Assembly (NCBI GenBank): GCA_036785325.1
Contig: JAXIVH010000030.1
Coordinates: 3,209,672 to 3,273,671, forward strand
DNA length: 64,000 bases
Direction of reading: 5' to 3'
From: Urophycis tenuis
Lineage: Eukaryota; Chordata; Actinopteri; Gadiformes; Phycidae
Below the pieces are notes generated by a model. It had not been told where the DNA came from and ran no database searches. It saw only the letters and a program-made list of their open reading frames with translations. The stretch's first letter is position 1. The number at the start of each line of letters is the position of its first letter. This document shows positions 35,230 through 44,160 of this stretch, piece after piece. The translations under genes and the position numbers were made by a program.

Positions 35230-35365
35230 AGGCAGCGAAACTTGGAAGCAGGAGAGTGAAAGGGAGGAGCTGTTTCAGGAGGCCTACACCCTGATCCAGA
35301 AACAAGCATTTTGGTTGTGTTTGTTTGTTTGTTTTTTGTAGTATTTTTTTATATATAATGAATAA
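35230..35365 (+). other. Probable 3' exon and poly(A) signal of the KDZ gene
   Basis: TTTAACAG precedes GCAGCGAAACTTGGAAGCAG, and AATGAATAAAACTCACTG near 35358 offers an AATAAA signal. A donor GGGTAAGT lies 18 bases after the KDZ stop codon, so this is likely a 3' untranslated exon now separated by the 17 kb hAT/CACTA composite. Inferred. Confidence 0.45.
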
Positions 35366-35530
35366 AACTCACTGTTTCATGATCTTTGTTATCAAATGTG
35401 TGTGTTCTTCATTGGTTTCTAGGAAAGACAGTGAGACTTGAAATAGGTGACTTGTAATATCATTTGTATAATAGTGTAACGTCCTGGATGTGTTTGATGT
35501 GTGTAGTGTAAGTTCTTGTATAATGACAGA

Positions 35531-35572
35531 CAGACAGACATACTTTATTGATCCCTGAGGGAAATTGCCTTC
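35531..35572. repeat. Fish LINE-type 3' tail fragment
   Basis: CATACTTTATTGATCCCTGA followed by GGGAAATTG, a widespread teleost retroelement tail, preceded by a GACA repeat. No coding part is attached. Confidence 0.6.
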
Positions 35573-35644
35573 GTCACAGTACTCCAGTAAAAAGTAAAAG
35601 GTTAAATAAGATAAAACAAAGAGGACACTGTACATATAGTAGTG

Positions 35645-35645
<1 letters not shown>

Positions 35646-35702
<57 letters not shown>
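35646..35702. repeat. (AT)n microsatellite
   Basis: About 28 TA dinucleotides near the right end of the KDZ element. Confidence 0.95.
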
Positions 35703-35706
<4 letters not shown>

Positions 35707-35922
35707 CCCATTTGAACACTTGATATACCTTGATTTAACATGAAATATTTTACTACTGCACAACGAATGATTCGAGGAGTTCCCATTTATTATTTCTAAT
35801 GAAACGTAAGAGTTAGGTTACAAAATCACCTACTGGATATGGATAAACCACTAAAATCGGCGTAATCGTGTTTAATCGCAAGCAAATCCCATAATGCACT
35901 GGTACCGGTCGGGCGCATACAA

Positions 35923-36005
35923 ATCCCAGAAGGCACCTGTGCTTGATGTGGGCGGGGCATGATGTGAAACCGCGCCTTCCCGCAGGCTGCAGCGAGACGT
36001 ACTTG
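35923..36005 (-). repeat. Right terminal inverted repeat of the KDZ element
   Basis: Inverted copy of 6589-6672, ending GCAGCGAGACGTACTTG just before the target duplication GAATAAAC. Confidence 0.85.
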
Positions 36006-36025
36006 GAATAAACAGAGGGAAGTAT

Positions 36026-36097
36026 GGCTCGTTGGTCTAGGGGTATGATTCTCGCTTAGGGTGCGAGAGGTCCCGGGTTCAAATCCCGGACGAGCCC
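36026..36097 (+). tRNA. tRNA-Pro(AGG)
   Basis: 72 nt, loop TTAGGGT, all stems pair. The KDZ element's right end is only 20 bp upstream, so 5' flanking sequence beyond that is foreign. Confidence 0.95.
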
Positions 36098-36526
36098 CAT
36101 GTTACGGCAAATTAAGTGTAGATACCAAATTTCCCACATGGGATCAAAAGAGTAATTCTAAATAACTCTGCTGTGATGTGGCTTTGACGACCTAGTTCTT
36201 TGATATCAGTCTACCGCAATTGTTCTCACACCGTTCAAACTCATCTTACTGATGGCAACTTAAACTCAAATATCTGAGCACCGCATTCATATTTGTAACG
36301 TGTTCAACCTCTCCTACTGCCTATGACCTTGCAATCGTTTCCTTTTTCATTGTTTAGCCCTAATTGTAACAGTTGGACTGAATGATAAACAAACAAACAC
36401 TATGTGTTTGCGGAGGAGTGTTGTTTTTATGCAAGGTTTCCAAGTATTTGAGCATAGCATGTCAGGCCCCAGTATTACCTTTTGAGAATGGCCTTTCAAA
36501 AAGTTGCCTGAATACACAGAACTGCC

Positions 36527-36608
36527 TGGCAGTGGTGGGATTTGAACCCACGCCTCCTGAGAGACTGGAGCCTTAATCCAGCGCCTTAGACCGCTCGGCC
36601 ACACTACC
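36527..36608 (-). tRNA. tRNA-Leu(AAG)
   Basis: 82 nt class II tRNA, same sequence as 5856-5937; anticodon AAG, TTTTT run downstream on the minus strand. Confidence 0.95.
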
Positions 36609-36925
36609 TCTGACGACATGTTTTCCTCAATGCCACTTCAAAGTTGAACTTAAATTCAACCTGTTGACTGGCAGAGTTGGGATTGGAAACGCGACGTCCT
36701 CAAAGCAGAGGCTAAATACACCACATTTGACCACTTGGCAACAATAATTGACTGGATATCTGTAATCTTTATTGTATTACAAAGTTAGACTTTAATTGCG
36801 TCCAACTGAAGCAGGAATGCTTGAATTTGGTGGCTTAGTTCTTGCTAAATCAATGATTGAGAGTTTGGGCCTTGGCTTGTCATTGCAACAATTTTAAAAA
36901 TGACCAACTCACTTTTATTAGGCAC

Positions 36926-36997
36926 GGCTCGTTGGTCTAGGGGTATGATTCTCGCTATGGGTGCGAGAGGTCCCGGGTTCAAATCCCGAACGAGCCC
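36926..36997 (+). tRNA. tRNA-Pro(TGG), degenerate
   Basis: 72 nt. Loop reads TATGGGT: anticodon TGG but position 33 is A instead of the near-universal T. The T stem has one broken pair (CCCGA for CCCGG). Acceptor intact. Possibly non-functional. Confidence 0.7.
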
Positions 36998-37283
36998 CAG
37001 AAAGCAGTAAAATTCTGTGTTGGCGGCTCTAGACTATTTCTCGATGAGCTGATCAACCATCAGAACAATTTTCACAATGCTTGTTCAAAGATGTAACGGA
37101 TAGCACTCTTGGCGTTGGGCCCAGTGCCCTTTTTAATAAATGCAGACCTTTAATCTGGTACAACTGAAGGAAGAACATTTGAATTTGTTGTGCACTTATG
37201 GCGATAGCAATATGTTTAAGATTTTTGGCTGTGGCTTGTCATTCACCCATTTTCAACATGGCCGAATAAATAGAGGAAAGTGT

Positions 37284-37355
37284 GGCTCGTTGGTCTAGGG
37301 GTATGATTCTCGCTTAGGGTGCGAGAGGTCCCGGGTTCAAATCCCGGACGAGCCC
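37284..37355 (+). tRNA. tRNA-Pro(AGG)
   Basis: 72 nt, loop TTAGGGT, all stems pair. Confidence 0.95.
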
Positions 37356-37784
37356 CATGTTATGGCAAATTAAGTGTAGATACCAAATTTCCCTCATGGG
37401 ATCAAAAGAGTAATTCTAAATTACTCTGCTGTGATGTGGCTTTGACGACCTAGTTCTTTGATATCAGTGTACCGCAATTGTTCTCACACCGTTCAAACTC
37501 ATCTTACTGATGGCAACTTAAACTCAAATATCTGAGGACCGCATTCATATTTGTTACGTGTTCAACCTCTCCTACTGCCTATGACTTTGCAATCGTTTCC
37601 TTTTTCATTGTTTAGCCCTAATTGTAACAGTTGGACTGAATGATAAACAAACAAACACTATGTGTTTGCGGAGGAGTGTTGTTTTTATGCAAGGTTTCCA
37701 AGTATTTGAGCATAGCATGTCAGGCCCCAGTATTACCTTTTGAGAATGGCCTTTCAAAAAGTTGCCTGAATACACAGAACTGCC

Positions 37785-37866
37785 TGGCAGTGGTGGGATT
37801 TGAACCCACGCCTCCTGAGAGACTGGAGCCTTAATCCAGCGCCTTAGACCGCTCGGCCACACTACC
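37785..37866 (-). tRNA. tRNA-Leu(AAG)
   Basis: 82 nt, same sequence as 36527-36608; oligo-T run downstream on the minus strand. Confidence 0.95.
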
Positions 37867-38183
37867 TCTGAGGACATGTTTTCCTCAATGCCACTTCAAA
37901 GTTGAACTTAAATTCAACCTGTTGACTGGAAGAGTTGGGATTGGAAACGCGACGTCCTCAAACAGAGGCTAAATACACCACATTTGACCACTTGGCAACA
38001 ATTATTGACTGGATAGCTGTAATCTTTATTGTATTAAAAAGGTAGACTTTAATTGGGCCCAATTGAAGCAAGAATGCTTGAATTTGGTGGCTTAGTTCTT
38101 GCTATATCAATGATTGAGAGTTTGGGCCGTGGCTTGCCATTGCAACAATTTTCAAAATGACCAACTCACTTACACTACGACAT

Positions 38184-38211
38184 GGCTCGTTGGTCTAGGG
38201 GTATGATTCTC
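38184..38211 (+). pseudogene. 5' fragment of a tRNA-Pro
   Basis: GGCTCGTTGGTCTAGGGG and TATGATTCT, then a direct jump into downstream spacer (CTAGACTC). The deletion removes the anticodon, T arm and 3' end. Confidence 0.95.
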
Positions 38212-38467
38212 TAGACTCTTTCTCGATGAGCTGATCAACCATCAGAACATTTCTCACAATACTTGTTCAAAGATGTAACGGATAGCGTTCTTGACGTTGA
38301 ACCCACTGTCCTGATTAATAAATGCAGACCTTTAATCTTATACAACTGAAGGAATAACGTTTGAATTTGTTGGCGTACTTATGGCGATATCAATATGTTT
38401 AAGACTTTTGGCTGTGGCTTGTCATTGCACCCATTTTCAACATGGCCGAATAAACAGAGGAAAGTGT

Positions 38468-38539
38468 GGCTCGTTGGTCTAGGGGTATGATTCTCGCTTA
38501 GGGTGCGAGAGGTCCCGGGTTCAAATCCCGGACGAGCCC
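38468..38539 (+). tRNA. tRNA-Pro(AGG)
   Basis: 72 nt, loop TTAGGGT, all stems pair. Confidence 0.95.
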
Positions 38540-38968
38540 CATGTTATGGCAAATTAAGTGTAGATACCAAATTTCCCTCATGGGATCAAAAGAAAAATTC
38601 TAAATTACTCTGCTGTGATGTGGCTTTGATGACCTAGTTCTTTGATATCAGTCTACCGCAATTGTTCTCACACCGTTCAAACTCATCTTACTGATGGCAA
38701 CTTAAACTCAAATATCTGAGGACCGTATTCATATTTGTTACGTCTTCAACCTCTCCTACTGCCTATGACCTTGCAATCGTTTCCTTTTTCATTGTTTAGC
38801 TCTAATTGTAACAGTTGGACTGAATGATAAACAAACAAACACTATGTGTTTGCGGAGGAGTGTTGTTTTTATGCAAGGTTTCCAAGTATTTGAGCATAGC
38901 ATGTCAGGCCCCAGTATTACCTTTTGAGAATGGCCTTTCAAAAAGTTGCCTGAATACACAGAGCTGCC

Positions 38969-39050
38969 TGGCAGTGGTGGGATTTGAACCCATGCCTCCT
39001 GAGAGACTGGAGCCTTAACGCAGCGACTTAGACCGCTCGGCGACACTACC
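38969..39050 (-). pseudogene. tRNA-Leu(AAG)-like pseudogene
   Basis: Full 82 nt length but with several substitutions: the 5' side of the anticodon stem is CTGCG instead of CTGGA, the D arm is altered (CGACTTAG on the top strand for GCCTTAG), and GGCGACAC replaces GGCCACAC. Anticodon and D stems are disrupted. Confidence 0.85.
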
Positions 39051-39367
39051 TCTGAGGACATGTTTTCCTCAATGCCACTTCAAAGTTGAACTTAAATTCA
39101 ACCTGTTGACTGGAAGAGTTGGGATTGGAAACGCGACGTCCTCAAACAGAGGCTAAATACACCACATTTGACCACTTGGCAACAATTATTGACTGGATAG
39201 CTGTAATCTTTATTGTATTAAAAAGTTAGACTTTAATTGGGTCCAATTGAAGCAAGAATGCTTGAATTTGGTGGCTTAGTTCTTGCTATATCAATGATTG
39301 AGAGTTTGGGCCGTGGCTTGTCATTGCAACAATTTTCAAAATGACCAACTCACTTACACTACGGCAT

Positions 39368-39439
39368 GGCTCGTTGGTCTAGGGGTATGATTCTCGCTTC
39401 GGGTGCGAGAGGTCCCGGGTTCAAATCCCAGACAAGCCC
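39368..39439 (+). pseudogene. tRNA-Pro(CGG), decayed
   Basis: 72 nt with anticodon CGG. One T-stem pair (CCCAG for CCCGG) and one acceptor pair (ACAAGCC for ACGAGCC) are broken by G-to-A changes, the pattern of CpG decay. Function doubtful. Confidence 0.7.
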
Positions 39440-39714
39440 CATGAAGCAGTAAAATTCTGTGTTGGCGGCTCTAGACTCTTTCTCGATGAGCTGATCAACC
39501 ATCAGAACATTTCTCACAATGCTTGTTCAAAGATGTAACGGATAGCGTTCTTGACGTTGAACCCACTGCCCTGATTAATAAATGCAGACCTTTAATCTGA
39601 TACAACTGAAGGAATAAGGTTTGAATTTGTTGGCGTACTTATGGCGATATCAATATGTTTAAGACTTTTGGCTGCACCCATTTTCAACATGGCCGAATAA
39701 ACAGAGGAAAGTGT

Positions 39715-39786
39715 GGCTCGTTGGTCTAGGGGTATGATTCTCGCTTAGGGTGCGAGAGGTCCCGGGTTCAAATCCCGGACGAGCCC
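39715..39786 (+). tRNA. tRNA-Pro(AGG)
   Basis: 72 nt, loop TTAGGGT, all stems pair. The downstream spacer is shortened compared with other units. Confidence 0.95.
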
Positions 39787-40160
39787 CATGTTACGGCAAA
39801 TTTCTCTGCTGTAATGTGGCTTTGACAACCTAGTTCTTTAAGTTAAGTCTACCGCAATTGTTCTCACACCTTCCAAACTCATCTTACTGATGGCAAATTA
39901 CACTCAAATATCTGAGAACCACATTCAAATTTTTTACATGTTATACTTCTCCTACTACTTATGACCTTGCAATTGTTTCCATTTTCATTGTTTAGAGCTA
40001 ATTGTAACAGTTTGACTGAATGATAAACAAACAAACACCATGTGTTGTAGGAGTGTTGTTTTTATGCAAGGTTTCCAAGTATTTGAGCATAGCATGTCAG
40101 GCCCCAGTATTACCTTTTGAGAATGGCCTTTAAAAATTTGACTGAATACACAGAACTGCC

Positions 40161-40242
40161 TGGCAGTGGTGGGATTTGAACCCACGCCTCCTGAGAGACT
40201 GGAGCCTTAATCCAGCGCCTTAGACCGCTCGGCCACACTACC
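40161..40242 (-). tRNA. tRNA-Leu(AAG)
   Basis: 82 nt, all stems pair. The 5' flank (minus strand) reads like that of the TAG-type pseudogene at 4638 (TTTGATGACAGGACTTCC on the top strand), linking these two units. Confidence 0.95.
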
Positions 40243-40531
40243 TTTGATGACAGGACTTCCTCAATGCCTCTTACTGGCAGAGTTGGGATTGGAAACGCGA
40301 CGTCCTCAAAGCAGAGGCTAAATACACCACATTTGACCACTTGGCAACAATTATTGACTGGATATCTGTAATCTTTATTTTATTACAAAGTTAGACTTTA
40401 ATTGGGTCCAACTGAAGCAGGAATGCTTGAATTTGGTGGCTTAGTTCTTGCTAAATCAATGATTGAGAGTTTGGGCCTTGGCTTGTCATTGCAACAATTT
40501 TAAAAATGACCAACTCACTTTTATTAGGCAC

Positions 40532-40603
40532 GGCTCGTTGGTCTAGGGGTATGATTCTCGCTTTGGGTGCGAGAGGTCCCGGGTTCAAATCCCGGACGAG
40601 CCC
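40532..40603 (+). tRNA. tRNA-Pro(TGG)
   Basis: 72 nt, loop TTTGGGT, all stems pair. Confidence 0.95.
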
Positions 40604-40890
40604 CATGAAGCAGTAAAATTCTGTGTTGGCGGCTCTAGACTATTTCTCGATGAGCTGATCAACCATCAGAACAATTTTCACAATGCTTGTTCAAAGATGT
40701 AACGGATAGCACTCTTGGCGTTGGGCCCAGTGCCCTTTTTAATAAATGTAGACCTTTAATCTGGTACAACTGAAGGAAGAATGTTTGAATTTGTTGTGCA
40801 CTTATGGCGATAGCAATATGTTTAGGATTTTTGGCTGTGGCTTGTCATTGCACCCATTTTCAACATGGCCGAATAAATAGAGAAAAGTGT

Positions 40891-40962
40891 GGCTCGTTGG
40901 TCTAGGGGTATGATTCTCGCTTAGGATGCGAGAGGTCCCGGGTTCAAATCCCGGACGAGCCC
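40891..40962 (+). tRNA. tRNA-Pro(AGG) with G37A
   Basis: 72 nt, loop TTAGGAT. Anticodon AGG is kept but position 37 is A instead of the G that is methylated (m1G37) in tRNA-Pro. Stems pair. Confidence 0.85.
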
Positions 40963-41384
40963 CATGTTACGGCAAATTAAGTGTAGATACCAAATTTCCC
41001 ACATGGGATCAAAAGAGTAATTCTAAATTACTCTGCTGTGATGTGGCTTTGACGACCTAGTTCTTTGATATCAGTCTACCGCAATTGTTCTCACACCGTT
41101 CAAACTCATCTTACTGATGGCAACTTAAACTCAAATATCTGAGGACCGCATTCATATTTGTTACGTGTTCAACCTCTCCTACTGCCTATGACCTTGCAAT
41201 CATTTCCTTTTTCATTGTTTAGCCCTAATTGTAACAGTTGGACTGAATGATAAACAAACAGTGTTTGCGGAGGAGTGTTGTTTTTATGCAAGGTTTCCAA
41301 GTATTTTGAGCATAGCATGTCAGGCCCCAGTATTATCTTTTGAGAATGGCCTTTCAAAAATTTGCCTGAACACACAGAACTGCC

Positions 41385-41466
41385 TGGCAGTGGTGGGATT
41401 TGAACCCACGCCTCCTGAGAGACTGGAGCCTTAATCCAGCGCCTTAGACCGCTCGGCCACACTACC
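41385..41466 (-). tRNA. tRNA-Leu(AAG)
   Basis: 82 nt, all stems pair; last intact gene of the array. Confidence 0.95.
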
Positions 41467-41774
41467 TCTGACGACATGTTTTCCTCAATGCCACTTCAAA
41501 GTTTAACTTAAATTCAACCTGTTGACTGGCAGAGTTGGGATTGGAAACGCGACGTCCTCAAAGCAGAGGCTAAATACACCACATTTGACCACTTGGCAAC
41601 AATTATTGACTGGATAGCTGTAATCTTTATTGTATTACAAAGTTAGACTTTAATTGGGTCCAACTGCATCAAGAATGTTTGAATTTGGTGACATCGTTCT
41701 GGCTATGTCCATTTGTATATCTTGTTTGTCATTGCACCCATTTTCAAAATGACCAAATCACAGTAACACAGCAT

Positions 41775-41786
41775 GGCTTGTTGGTA
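41775..41786 (+). pseudogene. tRNA-Pro remnant at the array edge
   Basis: GCATGGCTTGTTGGT corresponds to GCATGGCTCGTTGGT at the start of array tRNA-Pro genes; similarity then stops. Marks the decayed end of the array. Confidence 0.55.
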
Positions 41787-41789
41787 GCA

Positions 41790-43255
41790 ACTTCTGTGGG
41801 TTGCAGACACCGCCTCATGCTACCTCTAGTGGTGAGGGCACTGGCAAAATGCAAAAGTAACCACAAATCAGCCAGAAAGGATGAGGACAGGGAAATGGTC
41901 TGTGGCCACCACCTGCAGAACCATTCCTTTGATTGTCTTGCAAATTGCCTCTTGTTTTCAACTGTTGTCTGTCCCATTTGCACAACAGCAGGTGAAATTG
42001 ATTCACAATCAGTGTTGCTTCCTAACTGGACAGGTTGATATCCCAGAAGTGTGATTGACTTGGAGTTACATTGTAATGATTCTGTGTTCCCTCTATTTTG
42101 TTTAGCAGTGTATATAATTACAATATAACTAAGCCATCTATAATGTCATATAATTACACATGTGTAGACATGTGAAGCCAAATGACAACAGGTTAAATTT
42201 GAAAGTTGTTATTCTCTCATGAGATGTGGTCTTTCACCCACTTGGGGGCAGTACATTGAAGTAGGAAAGCAGCTTATGGAACATTAGCTCAAGTTCTTTA
42301 TTTATGCACATAAAAAAAAAATATTGTGTTCCAAGCTCTCTTCAACAATGTATTTAAGAAAGATTAACAAGTCAAATAAAATAACAATAAAAAATATAAA
42401 AATGTATCCATGTAAATAACAAGAGTAATAATAAAAGAAAAATAGTATAAAAGGTAAGGAATGCAAGCTAAATATACAGTGCAGTGTCCTATTTGGCTAC
42501 TGGCTACTTCTTCACACAATCTGGACTGTGGCCTTTTTACATGTACATTTACCCCTGTTGTTTATTTGCACTGATTATATCCCTGCACTGTTTTTTTTTG
42601 CACTACCACCATTGCACATACTCTACCATAGCACCTTACCATGATCATGTTTCACAGGGTCAGTTCACTTCAGGGTCAGATCACTTCATGTTATTTTTAC
42701 TTTTATATTTCTGTGATTGATCTGTTGGTTATAAGCTGTATAAGCTATGGATGTCAAAAATTTCACTTGGGATGAAAAAAGTATCCATCTATCTATCATC
42801 TATCTAGTACAAAGGATTGCTGAACATAAAGGGATGTGTGTGTACAATGTGGTAGTGGTAAGGGGTGTGCTGTTTGTGTCACAATATATAGAATTCTGTA
42901 TGTGGGGGGTAGTGATGCTGTCAGAATTCAGGGGTCTTGTGGTTTGTGAGAAAAAGGCCTGAACCTGGTGGTCTAAGTGCAGATGCTCAGGTACCGTTTG
43001 CTAGACAGTAGCAGAGTGACCAGTTTTGTGAGTGTAGAGGTCCTGCATGGACCTTGTCTGAAACCTCCCATGTTTTCAATCACAATTTTTGCCAAAAGAG
43101 TGGACACCGGAGACGCACAGAATGTTGAAAATAACTTTGACTGTTTACTTTCAAATTGAGACTCTATTTAACATTTAACATTTCAATGTGATTGAAATGT
43201 GTGCTCAGCACCCTGCCAGAGCAGCAGGGTCACGGATGCTCAGCATCGGACAAGA
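41790..43255. other. Intergenic, no gene recognised
   Basis: AT-rich sequence with A-rich runs at 42310-42440 and a short CTAT microsatellite at 42786-42808. The open frames here have no family features. Confidence 0.6.
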
Positions 43256-43380
43256 AGAAGAACATTTAGCAGACGCTTTTGTCCAAAGCGACAATCAGTA
43301 CATGTGTGGGGTTCGACATGTGGACAGTTAAGAGGTGGGGATTGATCCACCAACCCTCCGGTTAGTGGTTGACCCGCGGC
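43256..43380 (-). repeat. tRNA-derived SINE
   Basis: Read on the minus strand: a tRNA-like head with B box around GGTTGGTGGATCAATCC and a tail with GTCGCTTTGGACAAAAGCG followed by TCTGCTAAATG, common in fish SINEs. A close relative lies at 62036-62165. Confidence 0.7.
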
Positions 43381-43394
43381 AGCCGCAGCCCCGA

Positions 43395-43625
43395 CCTACT
43401 GGTAAGGGCTTCGGACTTGTAACCGGAGGGTTGCCGGTTCGAACCCCGACCAGTACGAACGGCTGAAGTGCCTGTGAGCAAGGCACCTAACCCCTCACTG
43501 CTCCCTGAGCGCCGCTGTTGGCAGCTCACCGCCTCGGGATTAGTGTGTGTGCCTCACCATCACTGTGTGCTGAGTGTATTTCCACTAATTCACGATTGGG
43601 TTAAATGCAGAGACCAAATTTCAAA
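43395..43625 (+). repeat. tRNA-derived SINE, plus strand
   Basis: Head GGTAAGGGCTTCGGACTTGT ... GGTTGCCGGTTCGAACCCCG (B box GGTTCGAAC), then a body with GCAAGGCACCTAACCCCTCA and TTGGGTTAAATGCAGAG. Adjacent head-to-head to the SINE at 43256. Confidence 0.8.
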
Positions 43626-43682
43626 AGAGACCAAACAATCAAAAGAGTAATTCTTACCCACTGAACTATGCTGCCCATATAA

Positions 43683-43752
43683 ATTTGGTTGAGGTGAGGA
43701 TCAAACCGCTAGCTCTCTGGTTATGGAACACATGATCTACCAGCTGAGCTCA
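43683..43752 (-). repeat. tRNA-like sequence (SINE head)
   Basis: Minus strand: GCTCAGCTGGTAGATCATG (A box) and GCGGTTTGATCCTCACC (B box), with CCATAACC in the anticodon position. Resembles a decayed tRNA-derived SINE head. Confidence 0.55.
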
Positions 43753-44160
43753 GACAGACAAGAGACGGAGGGTGAGAGCGCCTTCCTTCGCAGCAGGGGA
43801 CCGGGTGCGGCTTCGCCGTCCCAACCGGGACCACATGCTGCTCTCCTTTTGGTCCATCAGTAAGGATGGGCCTTGTGTGTAAATTAAGGGTCAGTTATGT
43901 GTTACCTGAGATGACCACCAGTCAGGCCCTTTCCTCCCGCCAACTTCGGCTTGCGTTTTCGCTACTGCAAGTAACATCATAACAGTCATGGTGAGTGAAC
44001 CATTTCAGTAAAATAATATGACCTAAGGTCATTTATCTGATATAGGCAAAAGTGACAAAAATAAATCAGTCTGACTTTGGAGGACACTTGTTTTGGTCGT
44101 GGTCCTCCTGACACACACATGAGACTAAAATAAGACTTATTAGTTCAGTGAGACCAACCT
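43753..44160. other. Intergenic, no gene recognised
   Basis: No coding or repeat family was recognised beyond short low-complexity pieces. Confidence 0.5.

Larger units (their letters stand above)
6589..36005 (+). mobile_element. KDZ (Zisupton-like) DNA transposon, 29.4 kb with nested insertions
   Basis: Large class II element inserted in the tRNA spacer about 20 bp before a tRNA-Pro(AGG). Ends are inverted repeats of about 84 bp sharing CGGGAAGGCGCGGTTT and CCCGCCCACATCAAGCACAG. It is flanked by GAATTAAC (6581-6588) and GAATAAAC (36006-36013). The right copy equals the undisturbed spacer of the other array units, so the left copy carries one substitution. The element's gene (7365-17857 plus a probable 3' exon near 35230) encodes a KDZ-type transposase. 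Removing the later insertions (1.6 kb hAT, 1.3 kb LINE, 17.0 kb hAT/CACTA composite) leaves about 9.5 kb. Zisupton elements are known from fish; assignment to that exact clade is inference. Confidence 0.85.
36006..41790. repeat. tRNA-Pro/tRNA-Leu tandem array, right part
   Basis: Continuation of the 3431-6588 array, beginning 20 bp before a tRNA-Pro(AGG). Successive Pro(AGG) genes start at 36026, 37284, 38468, 39715 and 40891, giving units of 1176-1258 bp. The last unit fades near 41750. Subsets of units are more alike: the unit at 40161-41740 shares deletions with 4640-6040 (for example ATAAACAAACAGTGTTTGCG without the ACACTATGT insert), pointing to duplication of multi-unit blocks. Confidence 0.95.

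Noticed and set aside
6589..36005. Giant viral or Maverick/Polinton integration
   Set aside because: No DNA polymerase B, integrase, capsid or packaging ATPase motifs; the Ulp1-type protease belongs to the KDZ transposase gene and the rest is nested transposons.
36347..36619. Recurrent frames beginning MSSEVVWPSGLRRWIKAPVSQ in every array unit
   Set aside because: They are translations of tRNA-Leu genes and spacers; recurrence reflects the tandem array, not a protein family.
3431..41790. Regular direct repeats considered as a CRISPR-like array
   Set aside because: The units are 1.2 kb and carry tRNA genes; the genome is eukaryotic.
42484..42962. Short plus-strand frames in the 42.5-43 kb region
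   Set aside because: No motifs, AT-rich repeats, no splice structure; treated as chance.
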